In this document: piece after piece, positions 20,518-31,510 of the stretch
How the letters are laid out: each line of letters opens with the position of its first letter
Position numbering within the stretch: position 1 is the stretch's first letter
Assembly (NCBI RefSeq): GCF_029784165.1
Contig: NC_073694.1
Location: 81,744,801 to 81,808,800, forward strand
Length of the DNA stretch: 64,000 nt
Source of the DNA: Wyeomyia smithii
Taxonomy: Eukaryota; Arthropoda; Insecta; Diptera; Culicidae
Reading direction: 5' to 3'
The notes under the pieces: model-generated
Databases searched by the model: none
What the model saw: only the letters and a program-made list of their open reading frames with translations
What the model was told of the DNA's origin: nothing
Position numbers and translations under genes: made by a program

Positions 20518-21369
20518 TACTTGTAGTAAGTCTTGTACTCGTTTTTTTCTTCCTTTAAGTGCTTAATTAAGATATAATTTACCAAAATAGATATCCCGTT
20601 GCTCTTATACTTCGGCCAACTTAGTACCTGCAATATAAAACATACGTAGGTATAGAATATTTTATCATTCATTGCTAACACAAATTTTGTGTCATTTTCA
20701 CATTTTCATTTAAATAAGATACACGCTTTTACTTAAACCTATACAGCTGTATTTCTTGAAGACTACTGAACTATTTGTATTCACTATAGATAGTATGGAA
20801 AATTTATTGTACTTCAATTCTCTCTTGTCGTTTCAGATAGTATACGATTGGTTACCTGAAAGTTGGGTATGTGATGTGATGATCGTCGTGCATTGAGAAT
20901 CTACACTACACAGAATCAGTCACGTGCAACGCGATCATTTTCGGGCGTTAGTGCAATAACAGGTCACGAGGTGTTGAAGTTCATATCGTATATGCTACGA
21001 AAAAATAACTAAGAAATTCAACAATACAGATCCGATTAGTTCGATGAGGATCAAAGCGAATAAGAGTGCAATAAGTGTTTTTGACGACGTCAGTAGATAT
21101 ATTTTTTTAAGAATCCGGCTACAAATTGAATGAATGATAAAGCGTCGTATACAAATGTTTTCGTTCTTGTTAGTGTAATGAATTCTATAAATCTAAAAGT
21201 GAACAAAGCAAACCGTGTTAAGTATTGAGTGGGAATCGATATTTGCGCTTATATGGAAATCAATCTTTCATCTGTCGAAGCGCATTGTAAAATTTGCTTC
21301 CCTTCTATCGGAGACACAGTCAATTGATCAGAGGCATCAGAGTTGCAGCAATCGGACGAAATACGGCTA
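20518..21369 (+). promoter_or_regulatory. Upstream region and probable 5' UTR of the host gene
   Basis: No other gene lies between the pogo-like element and the first coding exon. From about 20820 the sequence is less AT-rich and free of recognised repeats. An initiator-like 'TCAGT' occurs at 20916-20920 next to a CACGTG E-box, but no matching downstream promoter element is seen at the proper spacing, so a start site cannot be assigned. Acceptor-like sites ('ctatcggagacacag' near 21320, 'atgctttcag' near 21378) leave open that the coding exon has an upstream non-coding exon. Confidence 0.4.
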
Positions 21370-21551
21370 ATGCTTTCAGCTGTGGAAAATTTAGGATCGG
21401 GCCGGGTTTATCCCCATCCGTTTCTAGGCAAGGGTTCACCATCGTTGCTGGGGCAGCTTCCATTGCCGACTGCTGGCTTACCTTTATTAAGTCCGAGCCT
21501 AGCCGATATGTCAGTTGCTGAGTTTGTCCGACCTCACCCGAAACAACAGAG
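21370..21551 (+). CDS. Host gene, probable first coding exon
   Basis: ATG at 21370 opens 60 codons plus two bases, ending at the strong donor AG|GTGAGT (gt at 21552). Upstream in frame a stop lies at 21325. The peptide starts 'MLSAVENLGSGRVYPHPF', is rich in Pro, Leu and Ser ('LPTAGLPLLSPSLADMSVAE') and ends 'FVRPHPKQQ' plus a split Arg codon. The phase-2 end joins in frame to the exon at 57770. GC content is clearly above the flanking intron, supporting coding. Caution: if the acceptor-like site at 21371-21380 is used, the true start is elsewhere. The protein family is not recognised. Confidence 0.7.
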
Positions 21552-22190
21552 GTGAGTGTTTTCACTGGTTTTGAATATAGATTAATACGAAACTTCGAAA
21601 TTAAACAAATTGGTTTGTTTGGAATGCATCTGATGCATGGACAATTGTGTTAACAAATAAATTGAGAATAGCTGTGACTATCAACAAAACCTTTTTTTCA
21701 CTGTTATATAGTTACACTAATATTCGAAAGCGATATCTGTATTTAAATTTGGTTTTAAATCAAATTTTATTGGTTTGACTAGTTCATTGTTTTGGTAACA
21801 TTTCAAATAAATCAAAACTTTTTATTATTTGATTTATCACTAGGCCAAATGCATACTGTATCAATACATTCATTTTATTTCAAGCATTGGAACTGAGAAG
21901 ATTACATAGTGAATTGTCCGAAAATGAATTGCATGGGTATAGCAACGCCTTATTAAATTATACAACTTTGACTGCAAAACAAAATCTAAATGAGCACAAA
22001 ATTTTAATTAAAAAAAAAACCTTTCTTTTTTCAATTTTTCCAAAAAAGCTTGTTTTGTTATCTATTTTTGGTAGAACCTGTAGGATGGAGAAATGTCATA
22101 ATTTTTTCAAATATTTGTATTCTAACGGTGTACTCAAGTTAGGTTTGGAAAATTTCGATCTTTTGACAAAAAACCTAAATTAATCCACCT
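21552..22190. other. Intronic AT-rich stretch
   Basis: No repeat family or supported coding frame was recognised; the open frame at 21887 is an AT-rich chance ORF. Confidence 0.45.
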
Positions 22191-23000
22191 AGCGGTCAGA
22201 CTCAGCCTTTCTCATTCAAACTTATTATTTGTAAAAATAGATTTGCATGAACGCTTCAATCCAGTAAATGTATATTCACTCTTTAGGTTCTAAAAAATTG
22301 ATGTTTTGATCTATACAATGCAGTCCGGTCTGTCTGTCTGGTCCATATAGGCTCGAAAACTACCAAACCGATCGACGTGAAAATTTGTATGTAGGGGTTT
22401 TTGGTGCCGATAAAGGTTCCTATGATAGTTTGAGACCCCTCCCTCTTCTGAAAGAGAGGGGTCCCATACAAATGAAACATAAATTTCTGCACAACTCAAG
22501 AACAAACCAAGTAAGTGGAACCGAATTTGGCATGTGGATGTTTCAAGGGGTAACAAACATGTCTATAACAGTTGGACACCCCTATTTTTTCTGGAAAGGT
22601 GTGGTTCCATACAAATGAAACACAAATTTCTGCATATCTCGAGAACTAATCAACTCAATGGAACCAAATTTGGCAGATAAATGTTTTTAGTGGTAAAACA
22701 TATGTCCATAATGTTTTGACACCCCTACCTTTTCTATAAGGGAGGGATCCCATACAAATGAAACAAATTTCGCACAGCTCAAGAACCAATTAAGAAAATA
22801 CAACCAAATTTGGTATGTGAATGTTTCTAGAGGTAACAAATATGTCCATAATGGTTCGACGCCCCTCCCTCTTCTGGAAGCACTTGTTTCTGCACAAATT
22901 TCTGCACATTTCGCGAACTAATCAACTAAATGGAACCATATTTGGCAGGTGAATGTTTTTAGTGGTAACAAATATGTTCCATAATTGACCTCAGGCAACA
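22191..23000 (+). repeat. Tandem array F, units of about 120-150 bp
   Basis: Five or so diverged units, each containing 'cccatacaaatgaaac', 'caaatttctgca', 'gaactaatca', 'aatggaaccaaatttggca', 'aacaaatatgtccataatgg' and 'cccctccctcttctg'. The same family is present at about 51630-51840. Overlapping ORFs on both strands are by-products of the repeat. Confidence 0.8.
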
Positions 23001-23159
23001 TGACTTCTCAGTGTGAGAGATAGAAACGTGCCAGCGAGTTGCCATCTCTACCAGCAGCAACATCGACTTACGTCACAAACTTTATTACTTTTCTTTTTTC
23101 GACTCTAAGCAAAGTCATGCTATTTTTAATTTTTGTTTATGGAGTACATGTAGTAATGA

Positions 23160-24425
23160 AGATAGAAAATTGAATTTACTTAAAATATCCGGATCTAGGA
23201 TGATACACAGGAGCTCAAATCGACCACAGATACCATTTTGAATTCTATGATGGCGACTTCCGGTTTCTGAAAAAAAGCTGAAAATGACCAAATACCAGCC
23301 AATATGAGTGTTTCTTTAACCAGTATGACGTTCAATATCCAGAAATTGTGATACACAGGAGCTCAAATCGACCACAGATACCATTATGAAATCCAAAATG
23401 GCGACTTCCGCCATTTCGGGAAAACATCGGCAAACGACCAAATACCACCCAAAATGGGTATTTTCGGAATCGTAATGATGCACTGGAGCCACAAATCGAC
23501 TTCAGACAACATTTTGAATTGTAAGATGGCAACTTCCGGTTTCTGGAAAACAGCCTGAAATGGACGATTCCCATTATATATGAGTATCTCCGGAACCAAA
23601 CAGATGCACAGAAGCTAAAAATTGATCACAGACACAATCTTGAATTTTAAGGTGGTGACTTCCGGTGTCTGGGAAACAGCCGGAAATGAGCCAATAACAT
23701 TCAATAGGAATGTTTGCGGAATCAGAATCACGCCCAGATGACAGAAATTGATTTCACAGGCAATTTTAAAGTCCAAAATGACGACTTTCGGTTTCTGAAA
23801 AACAGCCCAAAGTGGCCAAATACCACCCAATATGAGTATCTCCGGATCTAGAATGATACACAGCAGCTGAAATCGACCACAGACCTCATTTTGGATTCTA
23901 GGTTGGCGACTTCCGGTTCCTGGGAAACAGCCGAAAATGATCGAATAACACCCAATATGGATGTTTCTACAACCAGAATGAAGCTCAGAGGCCAGAAATT
24001 ATCTTAAATACCATTTTGAAATACAAGACGGCGACTTCCGGTTAGTGAAAAACAGCCTAAAATAACCAAATACCATCCAATGTGAGTATCTCTGGAACTA
24101 GAATGATGCAATAAGCGAACAATTGACGTCAGGCACCATTTTGAATTGCTCAATGGCAACTTCTAGGCAACAGTCGAAAATGACCGAATAATACTCAATA
24201 TGGATATTTTCGTAATCGAGATGATGCATAGAAACCAAACATTGACCCTAGACACAATTTTGAATTTAAAGACGACCACTTTTAGTTTCTGGAAAACAAC
24301 CAAAATAACTAAATACCTCCCAATATGGGTATTTCCGGTGTCAGATTGATGCCAGAAAATCTGCTGCATATGACCGAATACCACCCAATATGAATATATT
24401 CAGGATTAAGGCGATGTACAGAAAC
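23160..24425 (+). repeat. Tandem array B, units of about 115 bp
   Basis: About ten diverged units carry 'accattttgaattctaagatg' variants, 'gcgacttccggtttctg', 'gaaaacagccgaaaatgacc' and 'aataccacccaatatgagta'. Repeated ORFs on the minus strand with similar sequences arise because the unit lacks stops in some frames; there is no sign of selection visible by eye. The array continues into a non-tandem end at 24425-24645. Confidence 0.85.
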
Positions 24426-24645
24426 CAAAAGTCAAAGATGTTGTCATTTCGATAAAACCAATCATTTCAAACGATTTGTTATTTGACTTTGATCATATCC
24501 TATGGCCGATTCGTCGTGCATTTGCAGACTTTAAACACATCGCAAGGAATCAATGAACTTGGAACGTTCAAATAGTACGACACCACATTTAAATTATGTT
24601 CAGGCCACATATATCGATCAAAGCAGGTATAGTTTCAAATAGTCT
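24426..24645 (+). repeat. Non-tandem end of array B element
   Basis: This segment ('atggccgattcgtcgtgcat' and 'cgatcaaagcaggtatagtt' are landmarks) is shared in inverted orientation with 1703-1985. It is always next to array B in the two copies seen, so it is part of the same dispersed element. Confidence 0.75.
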
Positions 24646-25492
24646 TTAAAATTTTCTTTTCTTTTTATAACTTTTGAGCCGCATATCAAATTGTTATGAA
24701 GTTTGTTATTTGTAAGTTTGAGAGATTACTCGTTCGTATGACATGACGGTACCCGGATAACTGTCCCATAATGTAAAACAACATGTTGTGAAAACGGCGA
24801 TTTAACATTATCCGTGAATTTTCTGATTTCCAGTTATTTAAAACAGTTACCAATGACCAGGACAGTTTCATGGCACCACAAGTTTAACGTTGAGAACAAA
24901 AAACCACGGGTGGAATTGATTTTCCGTTACATAACTTGAAAAAAAAACAATATGGGACAAAATATGCGAGTACATTTCAATAGCACTCGCATATATTGTC
25001 CCATGACATATAAATTCAACCAGCAACCGGCAGTATCACTGGCAACGTAGATTGTACTACTGAAAAACAACACAAGTGACTTTGATCACTTTTTTGAATA
25101 TATCTTAAATATTTTAAGAATGCACTGAATACCAAATTGTTTGATATTTTCAAAATGAGTACTGAGCAAGATCCAGTCATCACTTCAAAAGTTTAGCAAC
25201 AGTTCAGCTGTTTTTAAAGGTGGTTTGAAATGTTCACATCAATCATAATTCCGGGGTGACTTTGATCACTTCATTGCTTTGATGGATAAAGAGTAAAACT
25301 TTGCTGCTTTAACAAATTTGAACAATCTAAAACGACTTAAATGAGTTTATTCGTAAAACTGTTATATCTCGAGACTGGCTCATATTACCTCGGGATGATA
25401 GTTGTCTCTTATGTGAAATTTTCCAAAGAACACGATGAAATTATCAAATTTAAAATCAATATGGCTGCATTTGCCGCAAAATGTAAATTTAG
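24646..25492. other. Intronic stretch with family 1 remnant and GTGACTTTGATCACT motifs
   Basis: Near 24660-24730 phrases match the tandem family at 1-1417 ('acttttgagccgcatatc', 'gtttgagag'). 'gtgactttgatcact' occurs near 25077 and 25256 and its complement near 25917. No gene. Confidence 0.5.
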
Positions 25493-25841
25493 TTTTCAAA
25501 TACAAAAATAATTTATCTGGCAACACTTCCGGTCAAAACTTATTTTTTTTCTGGATTACTTGGTTTATTTTCTTCAAAAATCATCTATCAGTATTTTTCG
25601 GACATCTTACGTCTATGAATTGTAAGAAAAAGAAAATAGAGGTTTGTAACAAAAAATGCGTGACTTTGCAATAAACAGGGGGGTCCCACAGAGCGGGGGG
25701 TATTCCAACCGACACCAAAATTGGGATTTTTCCAAAGTGACAGTAGATGAATAATTCTCCCAACTTTGAGCAAAATCTGTGATGGTCGTGTCCAAGTTTG
25801 TGCCTTTTCGTGGTCACTTCGTATGGAATGACCCATATGTA
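25493..25841 (+). repeat. Repeat family E, copy 2
   Basis: Matches 12729-13110 in the same orientation, sharing 'ctggcaacacttccggtcaa', 'gcaataaacaggggggtccc' and 'gatggtcgtgtccaagtttg'. Divergence is a few percent by eye. The three overlapping minus-strand ORFs, as in copy 1, are repeat by-products. Confidence 0.8.
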
Positions 25842-26668
25842 AACACAATCAGTGAAGATAACGACAAATATCAAGCTCTTCGAGCGCTTTTTATCACAAC
25901 TTCAAAAGAGAGGAAGAGTGATCAAAGTCACCCCGCTGTTCAAAGTCTCCCCAGTTTACGGTATCACATTTTATAAAGCATATTGATTGGTATTGGTAAC
26001 ACTTCTTGATTGATTGATTGGTAACACTTCTTAACCCGAGCAAAATAATAAATAAACTTCAAAATCTGCTCTAAAATAACTTCTAGCAAAACAGAATTGG
26101 AAACCAAACAGAAAATAGTTACAACTAATTTAAAAAAATTCGTGAAACCACGAAATGGCCAAAACAAAAATAATTCCTAACAAAGTTGTAAACCGATCGA
26201 AAAAATCAAATAAAAGATCAAAAAGGATTGAACAGTCAACAAAGATTGCGAAATTAACCTAAAAAAAGCTTTAGAATGTCACTGAAAGGTAGGAAGAAAT
26301 CATACAAAAGTTGATGCAAAAAATCTTTCCAAAAATCCGGTAGAAGCTAGAGAGAAAAAAATTGAATATAACTCTAAGTGACACGTTATGGGAATAAACA
26401 AAAAAAGATTAAAAACGCACAAGAAAAATAAAAAATGAAAGGAATTAGAAAACTTTTCCGGAACCGGTTAGAACCTTTTCTATACAAAAAAAGGAAAGTA
26501 CTTTTGAAAACCAGTTGAAACAAAAAATCAAAATGATTGTAAATTTGGTTCTAATTATTGAATAATCAAAATAAAAGAAAAGACCAAAGCAGAAATTGAT
26601 TCCAAATTGAGCTAAAAGTTGTTTTATAGGTAAATGAGACTTATTGTGACACACAATCCAAATTTAGC
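25842..26668. other. Intronic stretch, A-rich
   Basis: 25911-25971 holds, on the minus strand, 'ataccgtaaactggggaga' and 'cagcggggtgactttgatca', a terminus also echoed at about 37553-37610. 25985-26650 is strongly A-rich on the plus strand with no coding frame. Confidence 0.45.
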
Positions 26669-26773
26669 ATTTACTTTACTTTATTGGCCAACGGACCGTT
26701 CACCGGTCTAGGGCCGAACGAATTAGAGATGTCCAGCTTCTTCTGTCTTGGGCAGCCGTTCTCCAGTCTCCTC

Positions 26774-26957
26774 TTACACCAGCAGATCGTGCATCTTCTT
26801 CCATCGCGCACATCCACCGCGTGCGAGGCCCACCACGGAGTCGACGGCTGGTTCTTTACTTAAGAGAGTTTTGGCGGCTCTCTTGTCAGGCATTCTGGCC
26901 AGATGTCCAGTCCACTGAAGCCTGCCCCGCTGTATTACCTTCACTATATCAGCATGT
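26774..26957 (-). pseudogene. RTE C-terminal segment
   Basis: Minus-strand codons read 'VIQRGRLQWTGHLARMPDK' and 'RAAKTLLSKEPAVDSVVG', the terminal part of the RTE protein. It is cut off from the rest (27234 onward) by the SINE at 26958-27220. Confidence 0.7.
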
Positions 26958-27220
26958 CGTGGTCCCCGTGGCTCTGTGGTTAGCGATGTCGGTCGGCTAG
27001 CTCTCACACACGATTGTGATATCGGGTTCGATTCCCGATCGAGTCGAGGATCTTTTCGAGCTGGAAATTTTCTCGGCTCAGCACTGGGGCACGGTGTATC
27101 GTTGTACTTATCCCACACATACAAAATGTGCCAAAAACAATATCGATAACGAATTCTCTCAACTAATCTAGTTGATCGAGACCGCTATTAGCCCCAAGGC
27201 TAAGCGTGCGATATTGTTTT
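26958..27220 (+). mobile_element. tRNA-derived SINE (family A), plus strand, inserted in RTE
   Basis: Starts 'cgtggtccccgtggctctgt', has the B box 'ggttcgattcc', and ends in T-rich 'gatattgttttt'. A perfect 13-bp duplication 'tatatcagcatgt' stands at 26945-26957 and 27221-27233, with RTE sequence continuing on both sides. It matches the SINE at 1426-1694 over its full length. Confidence 0.93.
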
Positions 27221-27343
27221 TATATCAGCATGTTTGTATACCTGGTACAACTCGTGGTTCATGCGTCTGCGCCGTACTCCATCTTCTAGTTTACCGCCAA
27301 GTATCGAGCGCAGAACTTTACGCTCAAAAACTCCGAGCACTCG

Positions 27344-27868
27344 TCAATCAGCTTCCTTCAGCGTCCATGCTTCATGTCCGTAAAGGGCCACCGGGAGTAT
27401 CTGCGTCCTATACAGCGCTAGTTTTGTGCGAGTTTGCAAAGTACGGGACCTTAGGTGGTGACGTAGTGCGTAGAAGGCCCTGTTCGCAGCTGCAACTCGT
27501 CGTTTCAATTCACGGCTCATATCGTTGTCACATGTCACAAGCGTACCAAGATAAACGAATTCGTCAACCACTTCAAATCGTTTCCCATCTATCTCCACCT
27601 CAGCACCAACACCACGGGGACTCCCATGCTCTCTGCCAACTACCATGTACTTCGTTTTGGCAGAGTTAATAACAAGTCCCAATTTCGCTGCTTCCCTCTT
27701 AAAAGGTACGAAGGCCTCCGCAAAACGCAAAACCGCAAAACCAAGAAGCATGTGAGATTTCGTGATGATCGTACCGTTTCTTCCCACGTTTGCTCTTCGT
27801 ACTGCACCTTCAAGAGCGATGTTGAACAGCAAGTTGGAGAGCGCATACCCCTGCTTCAGTCCATCCAA
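27344..27868 (-). pseudogene. RTE reverse transcriptase C-terminal half lacking the catalytic box
   Basis: The 174-codon frame starts with 'MDGLKQGYALSNLLFNIALE' and runs through the thumb. Compared with the related copy at 54510-55397, where 'KSHMLLGFADDIDIIGINRR' is intact, this copy reads 'KSHMLLGFAVLRFAEAFVPF', so the D-D residues and about 15-20 following residues are gone. It cannot be an active reverse transcriptase. Confidence 0.85.
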
Positions 27869-27889
27869 CGTTACGAACGCGGCTGATGT

Positions 27890-28225
27890 CTAGCCAGCTA
27901 TCCACACGCACGATTTCGATCCCTCCAGCGTCATACGACTCAGCTTAATTAGTTTCGTAGGGAAACCGTGTTCCAGCATGATCTGCCACAGCTCGTTTCT
28001 TCTCACTGAGTCGCATGTCGCCCTGGAATCCCCAAACAGATGGTGAGTCGGTAAGTTGTTCTCCCGGAACTTATCGAGGATCTGTCGCAGGGTGAAGATT
28101 TGATCCGTCGTAGAACGCCATTGTCGAAAACCAGCCTGGTATTCGCCAACAAAGTATTCCGTTAACGGTCTCAATCTGAAGAACAGGATACGGGAGAGCA
28201 CTTTATGCCTCGATAGTTGCCACAA
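27890..28225 (-). pseudogene. RTE reverse transcriptase fingers/palm fragment
   Basis: Contains 'SRILFFRLRPLTEYFVGEYQ' and 'AGFRQWRSTTDQIFTLRQIL', the conserved entry region of RTE reverse transcriptases. A frameshift separates it from 27868. Confidence 0.8.
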
Positions 28226-28291
28226 TCCAATCGATGACCCTTATTATAGATAGGGCATATGAGGCCTTCCAACCAGTCGTTCGGCATCTGT

Positions 28292-29116
28292 TCATCCGCT
28301 CAGATCCTTAGTATTATCTGGTGGATCGCATAGTACAGCCGCTCGCTTCCCGCTTTTGGAAGTTCGGCCGGGATACCGTCCTCCGCACGTCGTTTTGAGC
28401 ATAGCTGTCCTCTGCGCTGGCGAGCACCTGCTCCTCGTACTCGCGCTTCTTCCGACGGCAGGTTCTATTTTCGGCAGCTCTTGCCCCCCTGTACCTCTCT
28501 CTGTTCTGAAGCGTAGTCGCAGTGAGAATGCGGCTCCTGGCACGTTTCTTCTCATCTGTTGCTTCCTGGCACTCGGCATCAAACCAGCCATTAGGCTGTC
28601 ATCCACGCGTCGTACCAACCACCTCTCTCGCAGTCGCTTCGATGGTGCCGTGGATACTGCTCCACAGCCCATTTATGTCTTCCACTCCTTCCTCCTGCTG
28701 TTCTGCGATCCGTTGATCCAGCTCTCTGGCGTATTCTGCTGCCACGCCATCAGCTTTCAACCGCTGAATGTTGAAATGCGTCGTCCTCTTTGTGCGAGAT
28801 TTCAGCACGTTTACAACCGTGCGCGAATCTTACAAACGACGAGACAATGGTCAGAGTCAATGTTTGGTCCCCGAGAAGACCTAACATCAGTAACATCCGA
28901 AAAGTGCCGACCGTCAATCAGTACGTGATCGATCTGAGAGCAGGTTTCTCCATTTGGATGCCTCCAGGTGTGTTTTCCGAATATTCAAACTTGGAAAATG
29001 GGAGCTACATCTGGCCATTCCTCTGGCCGCGGCAAAGTTTATCAGCCTCCGGCCGTTTTCATTGGTTGACGAGTGGAGGGTATACCTTCCAATGACGGAA
29101 GAATTCCACCCTCCCA
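28292..29116 (-). pseudogene. RTE linker and endonuclease C-terminal part
   Basis: Overlapping minus-strand frames read 'SYFPSLNIRKTHLEASKW'-like endonuclease end sequence near 28914-29117, then the linker ('TTHFNIQRLKADGVAAEYAR', 'GLWSSIHGTIEATAREVVGT'). Several frameshifts occur. Long plus-strand ORFs in the same interval are shadows. Confidence 0.65.
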
Positions 29117-29790
29117 ACCTGTGCGTTGGCGTCTCCGAAGACGACTTTTACGTCGTGTTTTGGGCACTCGTCATAGATTCGCTCAAGCATGTCATAGAAC
29201 TCATCTTTGACTTCATAAAATTTGTCGTTTGTCGGTGCGTAGGTGTTGATCGAACTGTAGTTGAAGAATTTGCCCTTAATCCTCAACACGTATATACGGT
29301 CATCTACGGGCCTCCACCGGATGACTCTTGTTTTCTGATTTCCCAGCACTACGAAACCGACGCCCCGTTCCGCTGCTTTGCCGCCACTGTAGTAGATGTG
29401 GTACTTGAAAGAAGTGCGTGCAATAGGGTCTACTGCACGGAATTCCCTTTTTCCGGAATTTGGCCACCGAACCTTCTAAATCGCTGCGATTTCGACTCCC
29501 TGCCGCTGTAGTTCTCGAGCAAGCAAGCCAGCCCGCGCCGGTTCATTGAGAGATAGGACGTTCCAAGTACCCAATTTCCAATCGTTTACCTTAATCTTTT
29601 TCCGTGTTCGTAGCCTAGGTCTTTGCCGATTGATCCGTTCCGTATTTCTAAATTCGTTGTTCGTGGTTGAAGAAAGGTTTCGGTATGCTACCTTACCAGG
29701 GTCGCGATACCTACATTTTGCTGATGGGGCTGCCATCTTAGGTGTAGCTGGCGGCCATTTCTGACCCGGCAAAGATGGCTGACAAGTCAC
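29059..29790 (-). pseudogene. RTE endonuclease domain (frameshifted)
   Basis: The frame at 29790-29476 contains 'KLGTWNVLSLNEPARAGLLA' (the LGTWNV motif begins RTE endonucleases) and ends 'GVEIAAI'; the frame at 29349-29059 has 'YAPTNDKFYEVKDEFYDMLE' and 'VVFGDANAQVG'. The GDxNA motif carries catalytic residues. The two are not in the same frame, so the enzyme is broken. Confidence 0.8.
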
Positions 29791-29815
29791 GGGGCTGGAT
29801 GGCGCAATCTCACCC

Positions 29816-30430
29816 CGGTTGACGGTATATTCAACTCATTTCCTACAGTGCAAATATCAGTTTTTGTTTTTGTTCATTTTCCTCTTGGAAGCTAACTTGA
29901 CCATGGTAAGCTCCCCGAAAGTAGCAGTCAAACGGCTCGAATTTCGCCTAGAGCAAATGGTTCACAAAGATAATCTCGCGGGAAAACTGCAACTGATACA
30001 TGTCGCCAAGAATACTCACAACTATTGAGTATGCATTCGACAAAGACATTGCTGACTTCCTACCGTCGTAGCGAGAAGCGCCTTGATACTTTTTGTAGAG
30101 ATCTGATAGCTGGTTCAGACAAAAACTTTTCTCACTTTATCGGTTTATCAAGAAGATTTTGATTCTATCGCATGGCAATGCCACGTTGAAGCGAAGTTTC
30201 TTCGTTAACTAGGAGTGCGTAGTCATGAATCTAAAAGAGGAAAGACTTGTAGCGCAGCGCTTGGTGCACGATGCAGTACAGGATGTCGGTGGAAGACACA
30301 AAATTGATACCACCAAGTCACCGAATCGTTGAAGGCAAAAAAGAAGGAGCAGTCATATCATGATGAAGAGGCCCGGAAGAAGAATGCCACGGCCCATACT
30401 ATTAAAACAATAGAAGCCAAAGTGGCATAA
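29816..30430 (+). pseudogene. Decayed coding fragment of unknown origin
   Basis: Two blocks look like remnants of a protein: 29908-30027 ('VKRLEFRLEQMVHKDNLAGK') and 30224-30430, the latter split by a frameshift ('MNLKEERLVAQRLVHDAVQD', then in another frame 'YHDEEARKKNATAHTIKTIE'). The charged, helical style resembles a spacer seen next to some transposon-encoded or gene-duplicate proteins, but I do not recognise the family. It is bounded by RTE and I-clade elements. Confidence 0.35.
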
Positions 30431-30989
30431 TACATAATTCAGAAGTACAATTAAACGGGAAAAATATTTGAGCGAACCGGGAGAAAACCGGGATTTTTAT
30501 TTCGAGTTTTGAGTAGCCACCCCGCGAGGGTTAAAGCAAACGCATTCTCTGGCTCCAATAACTAGTCCAACCCTTTATGAAATATTTACGAACCGTATGA
30601 TCATAAAACTGAGATTACTCACTTTTGAGTACAGCTTCCGTACGTCAAAAACTGAGTAAAACTTACTCTGCATATGCGAACCAGAAATTAATGAAAATGA
30701 GTAGAGTTTACCCAGTTCGAGTAAAATGATAGAATTTGATGTTTGTGTTTATTTGTAAATATGACCTAATAGAGAAATAGTTTAAAAACAATCAAAAACT
30801 TATGTTTATTTCACATTGAAATCTTACAAATGTTATTTAAATCACTACCGTGTCTTCTGCCTTGATGGTTTCATTGAATGCGGCACATGGTGATTGCAGC
30901 GAATTCATCAATAATACCCCCAATAAGAGTTGATTTATATATTTCCAAACCTTCTACGATACTGCCGTTTAGCTGAACTTATTGTGGAA
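30431..30989. other. Short stretch between elements
   Basis: No coding sequence. 30440-30535 ('aaccgggagaaaaccgggat', 'gagtagccaccccg') resembles the 42480-42585 block and may be an end of a diverged transposon family. Confidence 0.4.
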
Positions 30990-31510
30990 TTTTTTTTTCT
31001 TCACATATCATTTATTTGACACGGCACAAATACAATTTAATATTTAACGGCGCCAATTATATCTGATGACCTCAAATCTAAAAACAAATTTTTTATTCTC
31101 GCTGCCGACTACGAGCTGAAAATAAGTCTATCTTAAAACTAGCATGTATTATTCAATCAGTCAGAGTTGAATGGTCGTCTGATGATCGTCGAATGTCCAT
31201 GAATATGCAGCATGTATGGATTTGTTCTGCTGAGCCACGATGTTATGAGCTGGGCCAGGGGCTCATAATCCTTGGGTCCTGTAGGTATTGTGCGGGGTCT
31301 AGTTGCTGGTTATGGTTCGTTGGTGTTCAAGTAGCCATATAGTGTGTGCCGCTGAGCCAAGATACCACGGAAGACCTCGGGTTTTCTGGCCCTGGCGGAT
31401 TCGTGTGGGGTTCAGTTGCTGATTCCAAAATCGAGGTCTACGACGTATTCTTGCGGTATTGTTGAATCTGGGTGGAAAGGAATGGGACTAGACTGGAGCA
31501 TGGATGGATT

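Larger units (their letters stand above)
26669..29815 (-). mobile_element. RTE-clade non-LTR retrotransposon, minus strand, inactive
   Basis: Reading down from about 29815: endonuclease start ('KLGTWNVLSLNEPARAGLLA' and 'ELQRQGVEIAAI'), endonuclease middle ('HDVKVVFGDANAQVGR'), reverse transcriptase ('EYQAGFRQWRSTTDQIFTLR', 'GLKQGYALSNLLFNIALEGA'), thumb ('NSAKTKYMVVGREHGS', 'FVYLGTLVTCDNDMSREL') and a C-terminus ('VIQRGRLQWTGHLARMPDK'). The 3' tail is the short repeat 'taaagtaaagtaaa', typical of RTE elements. Many frameshifts are present, a SINE interrupts the end, and the catalytic F-A-D-D block is deleted (see findings). RTE elements such as JAM1 are known in Aedes. Confidence 0.9.

Noticed and set aside
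23332..24384. Series of similar minus-strand ORFs as a protein repeat family
   Set aside because: They arise from a 115-bp non-coding tandem array lacking stops in some frames.
22191..24425. CRISPR-like array
   Set aside because: The arrays are diverged tandem repeats without regular unique spacers, in a eukaryotic context.
28356..29511. Long plus-strand open frames (190 and 185 codons)
   Set aside because: They are antisense shadows of the minus-strand RTE endonuclease and linker, whose motifs are recognisable.
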